Notes under the pieces: generated by a model | Database searches by the model: none | Seen by the model: only the letters and a program-made list of their open reading frames with translations | What the model was told of the DNA's origin: nothing | Translations under genes and position numbers: made by a program | In this document: positions 1 through 7,508 of the stretch, piece after piece | Position numbering within the stretch: the stretch's first letter is position 1 | Layout of the letters: the number at the start of each line of letters is the position of its first letter | Assembly (NCBI GenBank): GCA_016222925.1 | Contig: JACRQB010000271.1 | Span: 1-11,890 of the forward strand | Origin: Nitrospirota bacterium | GTDB taxonomy: Bacteria > Nitrospirota > Nitrospiria > Nitrospirales > Nitrospiraceae | Reading direction: 5' to 3' | Length of the DNA stretch: 11,890 nucleotides

Positions 1-51
1 GCTCAATTGGACCATGCTCCTTTTCTTCATCCACACGCTCGTGCACTCATT

Positions 52-1965
52 CTACTCACGGTCTAGTATCTCTCGCACCGTCTGCGTCAAGGCCGCGATG
101 TTGAACGGCTTGCGTAGGAAGTCAAACTGGGACGACTCCACGCCCCGCTGAATCACTGCGTCATCAGTGATCCCCGACATAAATAGCACCCGTAGACCAG
201 GCCTAATGGCTGTTAGCCGATCGGCTATCTCCCAACCGGACAACTTCGGCACGACTAAGTCGGTGATCACCAGATGGATCGATCCCCTGTGGTTCTCTGC
301 CACCGCCACCGCTTCTGATCCGTTCGACGTCTCCAGCACGTTGTATCCGTGTTTTTGGAGAATGATCATGATCATGGTCCTGACCATATCACTGTCCTCG
401 ACGAGCAGGATCGTTTCTTGGCCTCTCGCCGTAGGCAGTTCGTCAAGGCTGTTTGGCGTGGGTGTCAGTGTCTCGGCTACCGGAAGGTAAACATGGAAGG
501 TGGTCCCCTCCTGCACTTTACTTGAAACATCAATGCAGCCTCCATTTTGTTTGACGATTCCATACACCGTGGAGAGGCCTAGGCCGGTGCCCTTTTCGGC
601 CTCCTTCGTGGTGAAAAACGGCTCGAACATGTGGGATAGCACATCATCAGATATGCCGCTTCCAGTGTCGCGGACCGACAGCAGGACGTATAGGCCCGGC
701 GTCACGTCGGGATGCTGCGGACTCGTGTGTTGGCTCAACTCGGCGTTCCTTGTGGTAAGGATCAGCCGCCCACCTTTCGGCATGGCGTCACGAGCGTTCG
801 CCGTCAAGTTCAAGACCACCTGTCCTATCTGCGACGGGTCGGCTTTGACGGGGGCGATGTCCGAATCCAGGTCAAGCACGAGCTCGATTCCGGCCCCGAT
901 GAGGCTCTTTACGATCGGCTCCGTGTCTCGCAAAACGGTGTTGAGGTTCAGCGCACAAGGCATGAAGCTTTGCTTACGGCTGAAGGCCATGATCTGCCGG
1001 ATAAGCATGGAGCCCTGCCTCACGGTCTTGATGATATCCCCGGCAAGTTCTTGCCTCTGTTTGGGGAGCAAGGATTCGGAGAGCAATAGTTCTCCGAAAA
1101 ACATCATGGCAGCCATGATGTTGTTGAAGTCGTGGACGATGCCGCCTGTCAGCTGCCCGAGGGCCTCCATTTTCTGCGCATGCCGCAAATGCTCATCCAG
1201 CCGGCGGCGTTCGGTGATGTCCCGGAATACCAGCACCGCCCCGTCGATTCTGCCACTCACGTCCCGGATAGGGGTCGCGATATCGTCGATAGGGAATTCC
1301 GTTCCGGCCTTTCGGATCAGAAAGGTGTTCGGGGAGAGGTTGGTAGGAAAGCCCGTCTCCAGCGCGTCATAAACCGGGTTTGGGACTGGGTTGTGGGTCT
1401 TCTCCTCGACGATCGGGAAGACCTCTCGCAGGTCTTTGCCGAGGGCGTCGGCCTCTGTCCACTCCGTCAACCGCTCTGCCACTGGGTTCATGAACCGCAC
1501 CCGCCCCTTCTGGTCCGTAGCGATCACTCCGTCGCCGATGCTTGCGAGTATGCCTGCCAGCCATTGCTCGCTTTTCCGCAGCCGCCGCTCCATTTTGGAC
1601 TTGTACAACCCAATCTCAATGGCGGTGTGGAGGTCCCGATCCTCGTAAGGCTTGAGGATGTAGCCGAAGGGCTCGGTCAATTTGGCCCGCTGAAGCGTAG
1701 CTTCGTCAGAGTGAGCGGTCAGGTACACGACGGGAATATTAAACTTGGAACGGATTACATCCGCCGCCTCGACACCGTTTATGCCGGAGCCAAGATGAAT
1801 GTCCATGAGAATCATGTCGGGCCGACATTCTGTCGCCTGCCTGATGGCGTCTTCCCCGGTCGAGGCTAGACCAGTCACCCCATACCCCAATCCCTTGAGC
1901 TTCTTTTCGATGCCCTTCGCGATTATCCGCTCGTCCTCGACCACGAGAATACTGGTTGTAGTCAT
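52..1965 (-). CDS. Hybrid histidine kinase, REC-PAS-HisKA-HATPase-REC
   Basis: A soluble 637-residue signalling protein with no membrane segment. The N-terminal receiver (about 4-120) has acidic residues E10/D11, phospho-acceptor D55 (LMDIHLG), T83 and K105 (ILKPY). A PAS domain follows (about 135-255, ending FRDITERR). The dimerisation/phospho-acceptor segment has H278 in GGIVHDFNN. The ATPase domain shows N390 (N box), D433 (DTGSGI), FEPFFTTK and GTGLGL (459-464). A second receiver (about 516-637) has D524, D569 (ITDLVVP) and K619. I chose the ATG at 1965, not the longer frame from 1983, for two reasons. It overlaps the upstream kinase stop as ATGA, and GAAGGA lies about 9 nt before it. The second gene of the signalling operon, it probably receives phosphate from the upstream kinase on its first receiver (inference). 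No DNA-binding output domain is present, so a further partner is expected. Domain assignment is firm; the signal is unknown. Confidence 0.93.
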   Translation of the reverse strand: MTTTSILVVEDERIIAKGIEKKLKGLGYGVTGLASTGEDAIRQATECRPDMILMDIHLGSGINGVEAADVIRSKFNIPVVYLTAHSDEATLQRAKLTEPFGYILKPYEDRDLHTAIEIGLYKSKMERRLRKSEQWLAGILASIGDGVIATDQKGRVRFMNPVAERLTEWTEADALGKDLREVFPIVEEKTHNPVPNPVYDALETGFPTNLSPNTFLIRKAGTEFPIDDIATPIRDVSGRIDGAVLVFRDITERRRLDEHLRHAQKMEALGQLTGGIVHDFNNIMAAMMFFGELLLSESLLPKQRQELAGDIIKTVRQGSMLIRQIMAFSRKQSFMPCALNLNTVLRDTEPIVKSLIGAGIELVLDLDSDIAPVKADPSQIGQVVLNLTANARDAMPKGGRLILTTRNAELSQHTSPQHPDVTPGLYVLLSVRDTGSGISDDVLSHMFEPFFTTKEAEKGTGLGLSTVYGIVKQNGGCIDVSSKVQEGTTFHVYLPVAETLTPTPNSLDELPTARGQETILLVEDSDMVRTMIMIILQKHGYNVLETSNGSEAVAVAENHRGSIHLVITDLVVPKLSGWEIADRLTAIRPGLRVLFMSGITDDAVIQRGVESSQFDFLRKPFNIAALTQTVREILDRE

Positions 1966-3773
1966 GTGACCCATTCCTTCCATTTATCAGGACTGGGGAA
2001 GGTGAGGATAACCACCGCTCCCCTATTATGTAATAGCTCGATCTTGCCCTCCAGCTGCTCGGCGAGGGTATTTACCAACTGCAATCCGAAGGACGTGGCG
2101 TTGCAAACATTGAAGTCTGGTGGAAACCCGACCCCGTTGTCAGCCACGGTCAAGACGCTGTTCGAACCGTCGCGATGCCACGTCACTCTGATCCAGCCCA
2201 GCTCAGTATCCTTGAAACCGTGCTTGAGACAGTTCGAGAGGAGCTCGTTCAGGATCAGCCCGCAGGGGATGGCTATATCAAGAGGCAGCGGCGGGATGGC
2301 TGCCTCCACGTGCAGCATGATATTGGTATCCGATACCTTATAGGTGCGGTAAAGGTCTTGTGCGAGTTGCTCGACATACTCGAAGACGTGCACACGTGCC
2401 ATGTCCTGTGAGCGATAAAGCCGTTCGTGGATCAGCGCCATCGATCGCACGCGTCCCCGACTCTCCTTGAACATCTCCTGCGCCTGCCGGTCTTCCGTGT
2501 GATCGGATTGGAGATCGAGCAAGCTGGAGATAATCTGAAGGTTGTTCTTGACTCGATGATGGATTTCCTTGAGCAGGATAACCTTTTCTTCAAGCGAAGC
2601 CGTCAAGCGCGCGTCGTGCTGCTTGCGTTCCGTGATGTCGCGTGTGATGCCAGTAAAGAGCCGGTGGTCGCCAAGGCGCATCTCGCTCACGGCGAGATCA
2701 AGGGGAAAAGTAGAGCCATCTTTGCGACGCCCCATGACTTCGCGTCCGATGCCAATGATTTTGGCTTCTCCCGTATGTTGGTAGTGAGTCAGATAGCCGT
2801 CATGCTCGCTATGATAAGGTTCAGGCATGAGGATCTTGACGTTTTGCCCGAAGACCTCGGATGTCGCATAGCCGAAGAGTCGTTCGGCTGCTGGATTGAA
2901 ACTCTCTATCCTCCCCCGCTCGTCGATGGTGATGATCCCGTCCACTGCATGATCGACGATCGCGCGCAGTCGGGCTCCCTGTTCATGCACCGCCGCTTCC
3001 GCTCGTTTGCGACCAGTGATGTCTTCGAAGATGGCGGTATGGAACTGAGTCTTACCATGGGTATCTTTTACGGTCGTCATATGAGTCACACAGGGGAAAC
3101 GCGTACCGTCGTGGCGGGTGTGGACCGACTCGAACGTGTAGTCCTTGCTCCGGTGAGCGGCCTGAGTGTGTGTGGCCCATTCCGCGCGGCTCTCCGGAGC
3201 GCACACATCGGCTAGTGGCCTGCCGAGCAAATCCTCGACGGTAAAGCCGTGCATGGCAGCAAATGCAAGGTTGACGGCCTTGAGTTTGTCGTCGATGGGG
3301 TCGGTCACGGCCACCGCCCAACTCGCTTTGTTGAATACGGACTCCCACTGACGGGCCTGGCTTTCTGCTTCCTGTCGCTCAGCAATCTCGGTTTCGAGCT
3401 CCGTCCGTCGCAGAACGGCCTCCGCTGCGGCGACTTCGGCCGCTTGTCGCTGTCGATGTAGCGACTCGCTGAGCGAGCTGACAGTGATGCCGATCCCGGT
3501 AAACAGGCCGATTCGGACCCATTCACTTGCCATGATGTGTGCACCGTCGCCTGTATTCATGGCAAAGTCGTTGCTGGCGGCCAGGTTCAGCAGTGTGGCG
3601 AAGAGGCCGCACCAAAGGCCGCCGTGCCACGCTGAAACTATGACCGCGAGGATGAATGGCAGCAAGAAGTTGAATTGTATGCCGAGGAAATAATCAAGAA
3701 GGTATCGTACGGCGACAACGACGACTGTGGCGAGGAGCGCAAGTGCATAACTAGACCAGGGCTTCACCATCAT
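1962..3773 (-). CDS. Membrane sensor histidine kinase with two PAS domains (second FixL-like), HisKA_2 type
   Basis: A 603-residue kinase. Residues 8-101 hold about four short hydrophobic segments like the DUF4118/KdpD-type sensor membrane region. A charged coiled linker (about 103-142) follows. The first PAS is at about 143-255 (ends FEDITGRKR) and the second at about 265-383 (ends TRDITERK). The second PAS closely follows the FixL haem PAS: H324 in SEHDGY aligns with the axial histidine (H200 of Bradyrhizobium FixL) and R344 in IIGIGRE with its distal arginine (R220). The kinase core is HisKA_2/HWE-like, with EIHHRVKNNLQ (403-413; H406 the likely phospho-acceptor), N509/E510/N514 and DNGVG (545-549). 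There is no receiver in the chain, so phosphate must go to another protein. The gene directly downstream overlaps its stop by ATGA and begins with a receiver. The start is the first ATG (ATGATG), with only a weak GTGAAAG ahead. Oxygen or redox sensing is an inference from the PAS residues. Confidence 0.92.
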   Translation of the reverse strand: MMVKPWSSYALALLATVVVVAVRYLLDYFLGIQFNFLLPFILAVIVSAWHGGLWCGLFATLLNLAASNDFAMNTGDGAHIMASEWVRIGLFTGIGITVSSLSESLHRQRQAAEVAAAEAVLRRTELETEIAERQEAESQARQWESVFNKASWAVAVTDPIDDKLKAVNLAFAAMHGFTVEDLLGRPLADVCAPESRAEWATHTQAAHRSKDYTFESVHTRHDGTRFPCVTHMTTVKDTHGKTQFHTAIFEDITGRKRAEAAVHEQGARLRAIVDHAVDGIITIDERGRIESFNPAAERLFGYATSEVFGQNVKILMPEPYHSEHDGYLTHYQHTGEAKIIGIGREVMGRRKDGSTFPLDLAVSEMRLGDHRLFTGITRDITERKQHDARLTASLEEKVILLKEIHHRVKNNLQIISSLLDLQSDHTEDRQAQEMFKESRGRVRSMALIHERLYRSQDMARVHVFEYVEQLAQDLYRTYKVSDTNIMLHVEAAIPPLPLDIAIPCGLILNELLSNCLKHGFKDTELGWIRVTWHRDGSNSVLTVADNGVGFPPDFNVCNATSFGLQLVNTLAEQLEGKIELLHNRGAVVILTFPSPDKWKEWVT

Positions 3774-3851
3774 CTTTCACTCACGACGAAAAACAACGCC
3801 CTTGCTTAATTAGTAACCGAGACCTCCTCACGAGTCGAGTAAGGCGGTTGT

Positions 3852-3881
3852 GTAGTACCCCTAACTTGCCACTGGTGTCAA
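3852..3881 (-). promoter_or_regulatory. Candidate sigma-70 promoter for the two-kinase operon
   Basis: On the minus strand a perfect TTGACA (3876-3881) is followed after 18 nt by TACTAC (3852-3857), a weak -10. It lies about 80 nt upstream of the kinase start at 3773, in the 158-nt gap after the glycosyltransferase stop. That suggests the kinases are transcribed separately from the glycosylation genes. The -10 matches consensus at only three of six positions, so this is tentative. Confidence 0.4.
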
Positions 3882-3931
3882 GAATGAATGGTGAGGTCGA
3901 AGAGCTAGAGAAACGCCACCAGTCGTGCCAC

Positions 3932-5650
3932 TCATCTGGAAGGTGAAGCGGAGGTAGTTGAACTAGTGTCAAGGAATCTTGGCGGGTCTGGTGAAACAAC
4001 CTCGGAACCTTGCGGCGCGGTGATCATCGGTTGATTGCCCAACAAGACGTAGCCGTATCGCTTAAGAATCAGCTGAAATCCAGCCGCCTCCTCCGGCAAG
4101 GCATCCTGAACGTATTCCGGGAGAAGGATCATCGTCCGACCCTCTTTGCGCAGCGCCGTACGCAGCCGGTCAATTTCGTTGGCTGGGATAAAAGTCACGG
4201 TTCGTCTCGCGTAGAAGGCCATGGATGGTCTGGTCGAACCGAATGCAATCAGTTGCTCGGTCGGATTCAGGTTCAACCCGGCCGCGTAGGCTAATTCCTG
4301 CGGCGGCGCAATTGCGTAGCGGTTGAGTCCGGGAACGACCATCAGGATGGCGACAAGAAACACACTCGCCAGCGCGCCTCCGGCCACCCCAAAGGCCATG
4401 CCTCGCTTGTTGTCGTTCAAGCCCAAATATCCGATCAACCCCATAGCGCCCACGATGATTGTTGCGCCGACGTACGGACCGATGCCCAGATCGAATTGAG
4501 CGGCGAGCGGGAACTCCTTGATCATCTTTCCTGAAAATTTGATGAACAGAGACGGCGCGCTCGCAAGGCCGATAGCCAAGAGATAGCCAATCCCCATCAT
4601 GAAATGGATCGACCCGCGCAGACCTCTCGTGGAAGAATCTTTTAACCCTTGAGCCCAAAACAACGCAGCCAGGAGGGCGCAGGCGGGAAACAGCGGGCCG
4701 ATATAGTGAGGCAGTCGGGTGGAGGAGAGGCTAAAGAAGATGAACACGCCGACGACCCAGAGTCCTGCGAACCATTCTAACTCCTCACCGGACCCGGCTC
4801 GATAGAGCCCTGCCGGCAGGAATGCGCTCCACGGATAAAAGCCCAGCAGCAGGACCGGAAAATAGAACCACCAACCCACTCCGTGGCCTTCCATCGGAGC
4901 GAGGAATCGCCCCACCGTGTGGACCTTCGCTTGAGAGGAATAGGCATCTCCATGGAGAAGGAACATGGCGACATACCAGGGACCGGCGAGGAGAAGGAAC
5001 AGCAACGTGCCGGCGAGAGGCGCGCCTCTCTGCCAAAAGGTCAGCCATTGCCGGGTGGCAGCGAGATACAAGAGACCAGTGATCAGCGGCACGGCGAATC
5101 CCACCGGCCCTTTGGTTAAGGTCGCCATGGCCATACCGGCATAAAAGGCCCAGATCCAACGGCGCCCTCGGCCCGGTTCATGAAGGCCGAGCCAAAACCC
5201 GTAGAGCGACAAGGTGGTGGAGAAGATCAGGACGCTATCGGTAATCGCCATGCGCCCAAGCGCCAGTACCTCAATGTTCAGCAGCAACATCAAGGCCCCA
5301 AACAGGCCGACGGTCGGGCCACGCAGCCGAGTGAGAAACAGATAGTGCATCACGATCAAGCCCACCCCGAATAGGGCTGAGGGCGCCCGCGCTGCAAACT
5401 CGTTCACGCCGAAGACGTGGTACGACATCGTCATCAGCCAATACACAAAGACCGGCTTGGCAACGCGTAGTTCCCCATTGAAGGTTGGGGTGACGAAGTC
5501 GCCGGAGGCGAACATTTCTCGCCCGGCTTCGGCATTGCGGCCTTCATCGCGATCCGTCAAGCCCATGCTGCCGAGGCCGGTGAAAAAAAGCAGGCCAGAG
5601 AGGAGCAGCAGAAGAAGCAGTTGTATCGGTTGAGGGGAAGTACGTTCCAT
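3932..5650 (-). CDS. GT39-family membrane glycosyltransferase (ArnT/PMT_2-like)
   Basis: A 572-residue integral membrane protein with about a dozen hydrophobic segments and a C-terminal soluble part (about 455-572). Family marks of lipid-linked-sugar transferases are visible. After the first helix, TDRDEGRNAE (32-41) carries the acidic pair of the first extracytoplasmic loop. LRVAKPVFVYWL (61-72), GRMAITDS (132-139) and TKGPVG (179-184) follow in the expected order and spacing. Such enzymes take a sugar from a polyprenyl-phosphate donor and move it on the periplasmic side to lipid A, another glycan or a protein; the acceptor here cannot be told. It is the last gene of a GT2 / LAB_N / GT39 set, 65 nt after the LAB_N gene, like the ArnC-ArnT logic. 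The start at 5650 has no clear ribosome binding site but precedes the expected N-terminal helix directly. The family assignment is good; the ArnT substrate specificity is not claimed. Confidence 0.88.
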   Translation of the reverse strand: MERTSPQPIQLLLLLLLSGLLFFTGLGSMGLTDRDEGRNAEAGREMFASGDFVTPTFNGELRVAKPVFVYWLMTMSYHVFGVNEFAARAPSALFGVGLIVMHYLFLTRLRGPTVGLFGALMLLLNIEVLALGRMAITDSVLIFSTTLSLYGFWLGLHEPGRGRRWIWAFYAGMAMATLTKGPVGFAVPLITGLLYLAATRQWLTFWQRGAPLAGTLLFLLLAGPWYVAMFLLHGDAYSSQAKVHTVGRFLAPMEGHGVGWWFYFPVLLLGFYPWSAFLPAGLYRAGSGEELEWFAGLWVVGVFIFFSLSSTRLPHYIGPLFPACALLAALFWAQGLKDSSTRGLRGSIHFMMGIGYLLAIGLASAPSLFIKFSGKMIKEFPLAAQFDLGIGPYVGATIIVGAMGLIGYLGLNDNKRGMAFGVAGGALASVFLVAILMVVPGLNRYAIAPPQELAYAAGLNLNPTEQLIAFGSTRPSMAFYARRTVTFIPANEIDRLRTALRKEGRTMILLPEYVQDALPEEAAGFQLILKRYGYVLLGNQPMITAPQGSEVVSPDPPRFLDTSSTTSASPSR

Positions 5651-5715
5651 GGTCGGATGTGGCCGTTACCAGTGGGTAGTGAAAGGCGCTGAACGGCAGT
5701 GTGTGTTGCGGCTGC

Positions 5716-6006
5716 TCATGCCTGCGGTCGAGGCTCGCTCTTGGTTTGATCCGCGCGATGAATGAGGACGAGATTGCGCACATAGACGACCGCCCCGAGT
5801 GCTTGCCCTGAGATAAACACAGGGTCTTTTCGGTAGATCGCGTAGGTCAGCGTAATCAGCCCTCCGATGAGACTCATATACCAAAAGGAAACGGGGACGC
5901 GGCTTTCGGCGGTCCGTTCGGACGCAATCCACTGCACCAACCACCGACCAAAAAACAGTCCTTGACCGAGAAAGCCGATGCCGAGCCAGATGGTTTCAGT
6001 AGTCAT
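5716..6006 (-). CDS. LAB_N-domain small membrane protein (lipid A biosynthesis N-terminal domain)
   Basis: A 96-residue protein with about three membrane segments. It matches the LAB_N domain over nearly its whole length: GFLGQGLFFGRWLVQWI, then SER, VPVSFWYMSLIGG, YAIYRKDPVFISGQ and VVYVRNLVLI. The domain was named from the N-terminus of some LpxB proteins, but it also stands alone next to GT2 and GT39 genes. There it is thought to work with lipid-linked sugar transfer; its biochemical role is not settled. It sits between the GT2 (75 nt upstream) and GT39 genes, supporting one operon. I chose the ATG at 6006 over an in-frame ATG at 6078, because the upstream 24 residues are not membrane-like and the family begins close to this methionine. 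No clear Shine-Dalgarno sequence precedes either choice. Confidence 0.87.
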   Translation of the reverse strand: MTTETIWLGIGFLGQGLFFGRWLVQWIASERTAESRVPVSFWYMSLIGGLITLTYAIYRKDPVFISGQALGAVVYVRNLVLIHRADQTKSEPRPQA

Positions 6007-6081
6007 TGAGGTCGTTGGAAGGAGGCCAATATCAGCATGCCAGCATCGTGGAAGGATCTGCCTTGGGGTTGGTTGCACATG

Positions 6082-6687
6082 TCAGTTATCACGGAATTTG
6101 TAGCGCAACACACGATGTTGCATCCATCGAACCGCGATCAGATCATAGAGCGACTTAAACAGGCGGTTTCCCATGCCGTACTTAGATATCCCATGAATGC
6201 GTGGATAATGCCGAACCGGCACCTCCGTCACTGTAAAACCATGCATCAAGGCGAGCGCCGGGAAAAACCGGTGCATCCCCTCAAACAGTCGAATCCGCTC
6301 CAAGACGGGGCGTCGAAAGACCTTGAGCGGGCATCCCGTATCATGGACACCGTCATGAGTGAATAAGTTGCGCACAGGGTTCGCAATCCGGGAGGACAGC
6401 ATCTTCACGAAGCCGTCCTGTCGTTGCTGTCTCCATCCGCAGACCACGTCATGAGAAGCGGTATAGGGAACCAGCTTCAAGATATCTTCGCTGTCCTGTT
6501 GAAGGTCTCCGTCGATCTGGATGATGATCTCGCCCGCGGATTGCCGAAAGCCAGCCTCAAGCGCGCAGGTCTTGCCGTAATTGCGGTCGAAGTGAAACAC
6601 TCGTACCTGAGGGTTCTCTCGTTCATCCTTGATCGGGATGATGACCGAGGCCCAAGGATTGGAATGGGGGCTTGATGGCGTCGTCAT
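6082..6687 (-). CDS. GT2-family polyprenyl-phosphate glycosyltransferase, internally deleted
   Basis: This 201-residue cytosolic enzyme resembles dolichol/undecaprenyl-phosphate sugar transferases (DPM1/ArnC-like), which load a nucleotide-sugar unit onto a lipid carrier for a GT39 enzyme such as the one downstream. It shows SVIIPIKDEREN (14-25), FDRNYGKT (33-40), DGDLQQD (59-65, the DxD metal site), CGWRQQRQDG, DTGCPLKVFRR and a normal family end (SLYDLIAVRWMQ). In relatives about 40 residues separate the PxxDExEN motif from PxVRVxxxxRNxGK, including a beta strand and the VDDGS motif. Here N25 is joined directly to P26 (6612/6613). The frame stays open, so the product may be made but is probably inactive or badly impaired. 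The start at 6687 is preferred because the longer frame (from 6822) begins upstream of a good promoter whose -10 is at 6737-6742. No C-terminal membrane helices are present. Confidence 0.85.
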   Translation of the reverse strand: MTTPSSPHSNPWASVIIPIKDERENPQVRVFHFDRNYGKTCALEAGFRQSAGEIIIQIDGDLQQDSEDILKLVPYTASHDVVCGWRQQRQDGFVKMLSSRIANPVRNLFTHDGVHDTGCPLKVFRRPVLERIRLFEGMHRFFPALALMHGFTVTEVPVRHYPRIHGISKYGMGNRLFKSLYDLIAVRWMQHRVLRYKFRDN

Positions 6688-6736
6688 GATACGCAAAAAT
6701 TCGAGCTGCGGTCTGAGCTGGCGATAAAACTGGCGC

Positions 6737-6765
6737 ATTCTAACGGAAGGCGAGGAGAGGGTCAA
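6737..6765 (-). promoter_or_regulatory. Sigma-70-type promoter ahead of the GT2 / LAB_N / GT39 operon
   Basis: The minus strand has TTGACC (6760-6765), a 17-nt spacer and TAGAAT (6737-6742), each one base off consensus. Transcription would start near 6730, giving a leader of about 45 nt before the ATG at 6687. Because the -10 overlaps the upstream in-frame ATG at 6738, it argues against starts at 6738 and 6822. It also separates the glycosylation operon from the secreted-protein gene upstream. Confidence 0.55.
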
Positions 6766-6802
6766 ACGCGTGTCTGAGGGGTAGGGCTGATCGTCAATCG
6801 AG

Positions 6803-7369
6803 CTATTGGTCGGACGCCACAATGGTGAACCGCATCGTGCCCATGAGGGTCATTTCGTTGACTTGCTCGCCGGTATGAATTTCGACCTTGTAGCGCCCAG
6901 GCTTCCAGCCCTTGTGCGGGGGCAACAACGTGAGATACCCGCTTTCATCCTCCAGGGCAATGTGCATGGCATCTTCGCTGACGATCGTCGTCCCGGGTAA
7001 GACACCGGCCACCTGTTCGGGCATGCATCGGCCGAACACTGTGAAGGCCTGATAATGTTGATGCAGTGAGAAGACAATGAAAACGGCGGCCACATCCTCA
7101 CGAAATCGTTCCGTTGGTTTGATGGGGACGATTTCGTGGGTTCGGAGAAAACCTAGGCGTTCTTCAAAATCTTCTGCCATGGCGATCGAGCGAAACATGC
7201 CCTGCGGAGGAGCATCGAAATCGTAGGTTTTGATGTCCTCTGTGCGGTTTTGAAACTCGGAGATGGGCGCGTTCTCGGTGAGTGGGAGTTCTTCGCCAGG
7301 CGCTGCTGAACTCGACAAGAGTGCAGCCACCATCACAATGCCGGCTAGGTGGGAATTTCTAATCATCAT
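6803..7369 (-). CDS. Secreted protein of unknown function
   Basis: 188 residues starting MMIRNSH, with a signal peptide (hydrophobic core about 8-20, probable cleavage after the alanine/proline stretch near residue 24). The mature part has no cysteine pair and no lipobox; one cysteine is seen (GRCMPEQ). The C-terminal half reads as a beta-rich domain: HIALEDESGYLTLLPPHKGW, then PGRYKVEIH and GTMRFTIV. The GxYxVEI...F.I pattern is common to periplasmic beta-sandwich domains, but I recognise no family and assign no function. The stop at 6803 is followed by the promoter of the glycosylation operon, so it is probably a single-gene unit. It is divergent from the methyltransferase gene across 139 nt. 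A possible TTGACA (7400-7405) with TGTAGC (7378-7383) would start transcription almost at the ATG; this is weak. Confidence 0.72.
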   Translation of the reverse strand: MMIRNSHLAGIVMVAALLSSSAAPGEELPLTENAPISEFQNRTEDIKTYDFDAPPQGMFRSIAMAEDFEERLGFLRTHEIVPIKPTERFREDVAAVFIVFSLHQHYQAFTVFGRCMPEQVAGVLPGTTIVSEDAMHIALEDESGYLTLLPPHKGWKPGRYKVEIHTGEQVNEMTLMGTMRFTIVASDQ

Positions 7370-7508
7370 GTCTGTCTGCTACACCTGTCGAGGGGAAGCT
7401 GTCAAGAAATCGGTGAGGAAGTGGCCCATTGCAGCATTTTCCAGCCATCTGGTAGGATTTCGGGCACCGAACGGACAAGTCGTCGAACATTCTCACTGGT
7501 GACCCAAT

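Noticed and set aside
1..30. Possible start of another minus-strand gene (ATG at 30, reading MKKRSMVQLS) running off the left edge
   Set aside because: Only ten codons are visible and no clear ribosome binding site precedes it; cannot be supported.
500..1372. Plus-strand open frame of 290 codons opposite the hybrid kinase
   Set aside because: It lies entirely antisense to conserved kinase domains, has a serine/arginine-heavy composition and no family features.
2427..3215. Plus-strand open frame of 262 codons opposite the sensor kinase
   Set aside because: Antisense to well-conserved PAS and kinase motifs; no ribosome binding site or recognisable domain.
3871..3923. Inverted repeat ACTGGTG / CACCAGT as a terminator after the GT39 gene
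   Set aside because: The loop is 39 nt and there is no T tract; it also overlaps the kinase promoter, so a terminator role is not supported.
6037..6366. Plus-strand frame of 109 codons preceded by GGAAGGAGG
   Set aside because: The purine-rich sequence is attractive, but the spacing is 11 nt and the frame is opposite conserved GT2 sequence with no protein-like pattern of its own.
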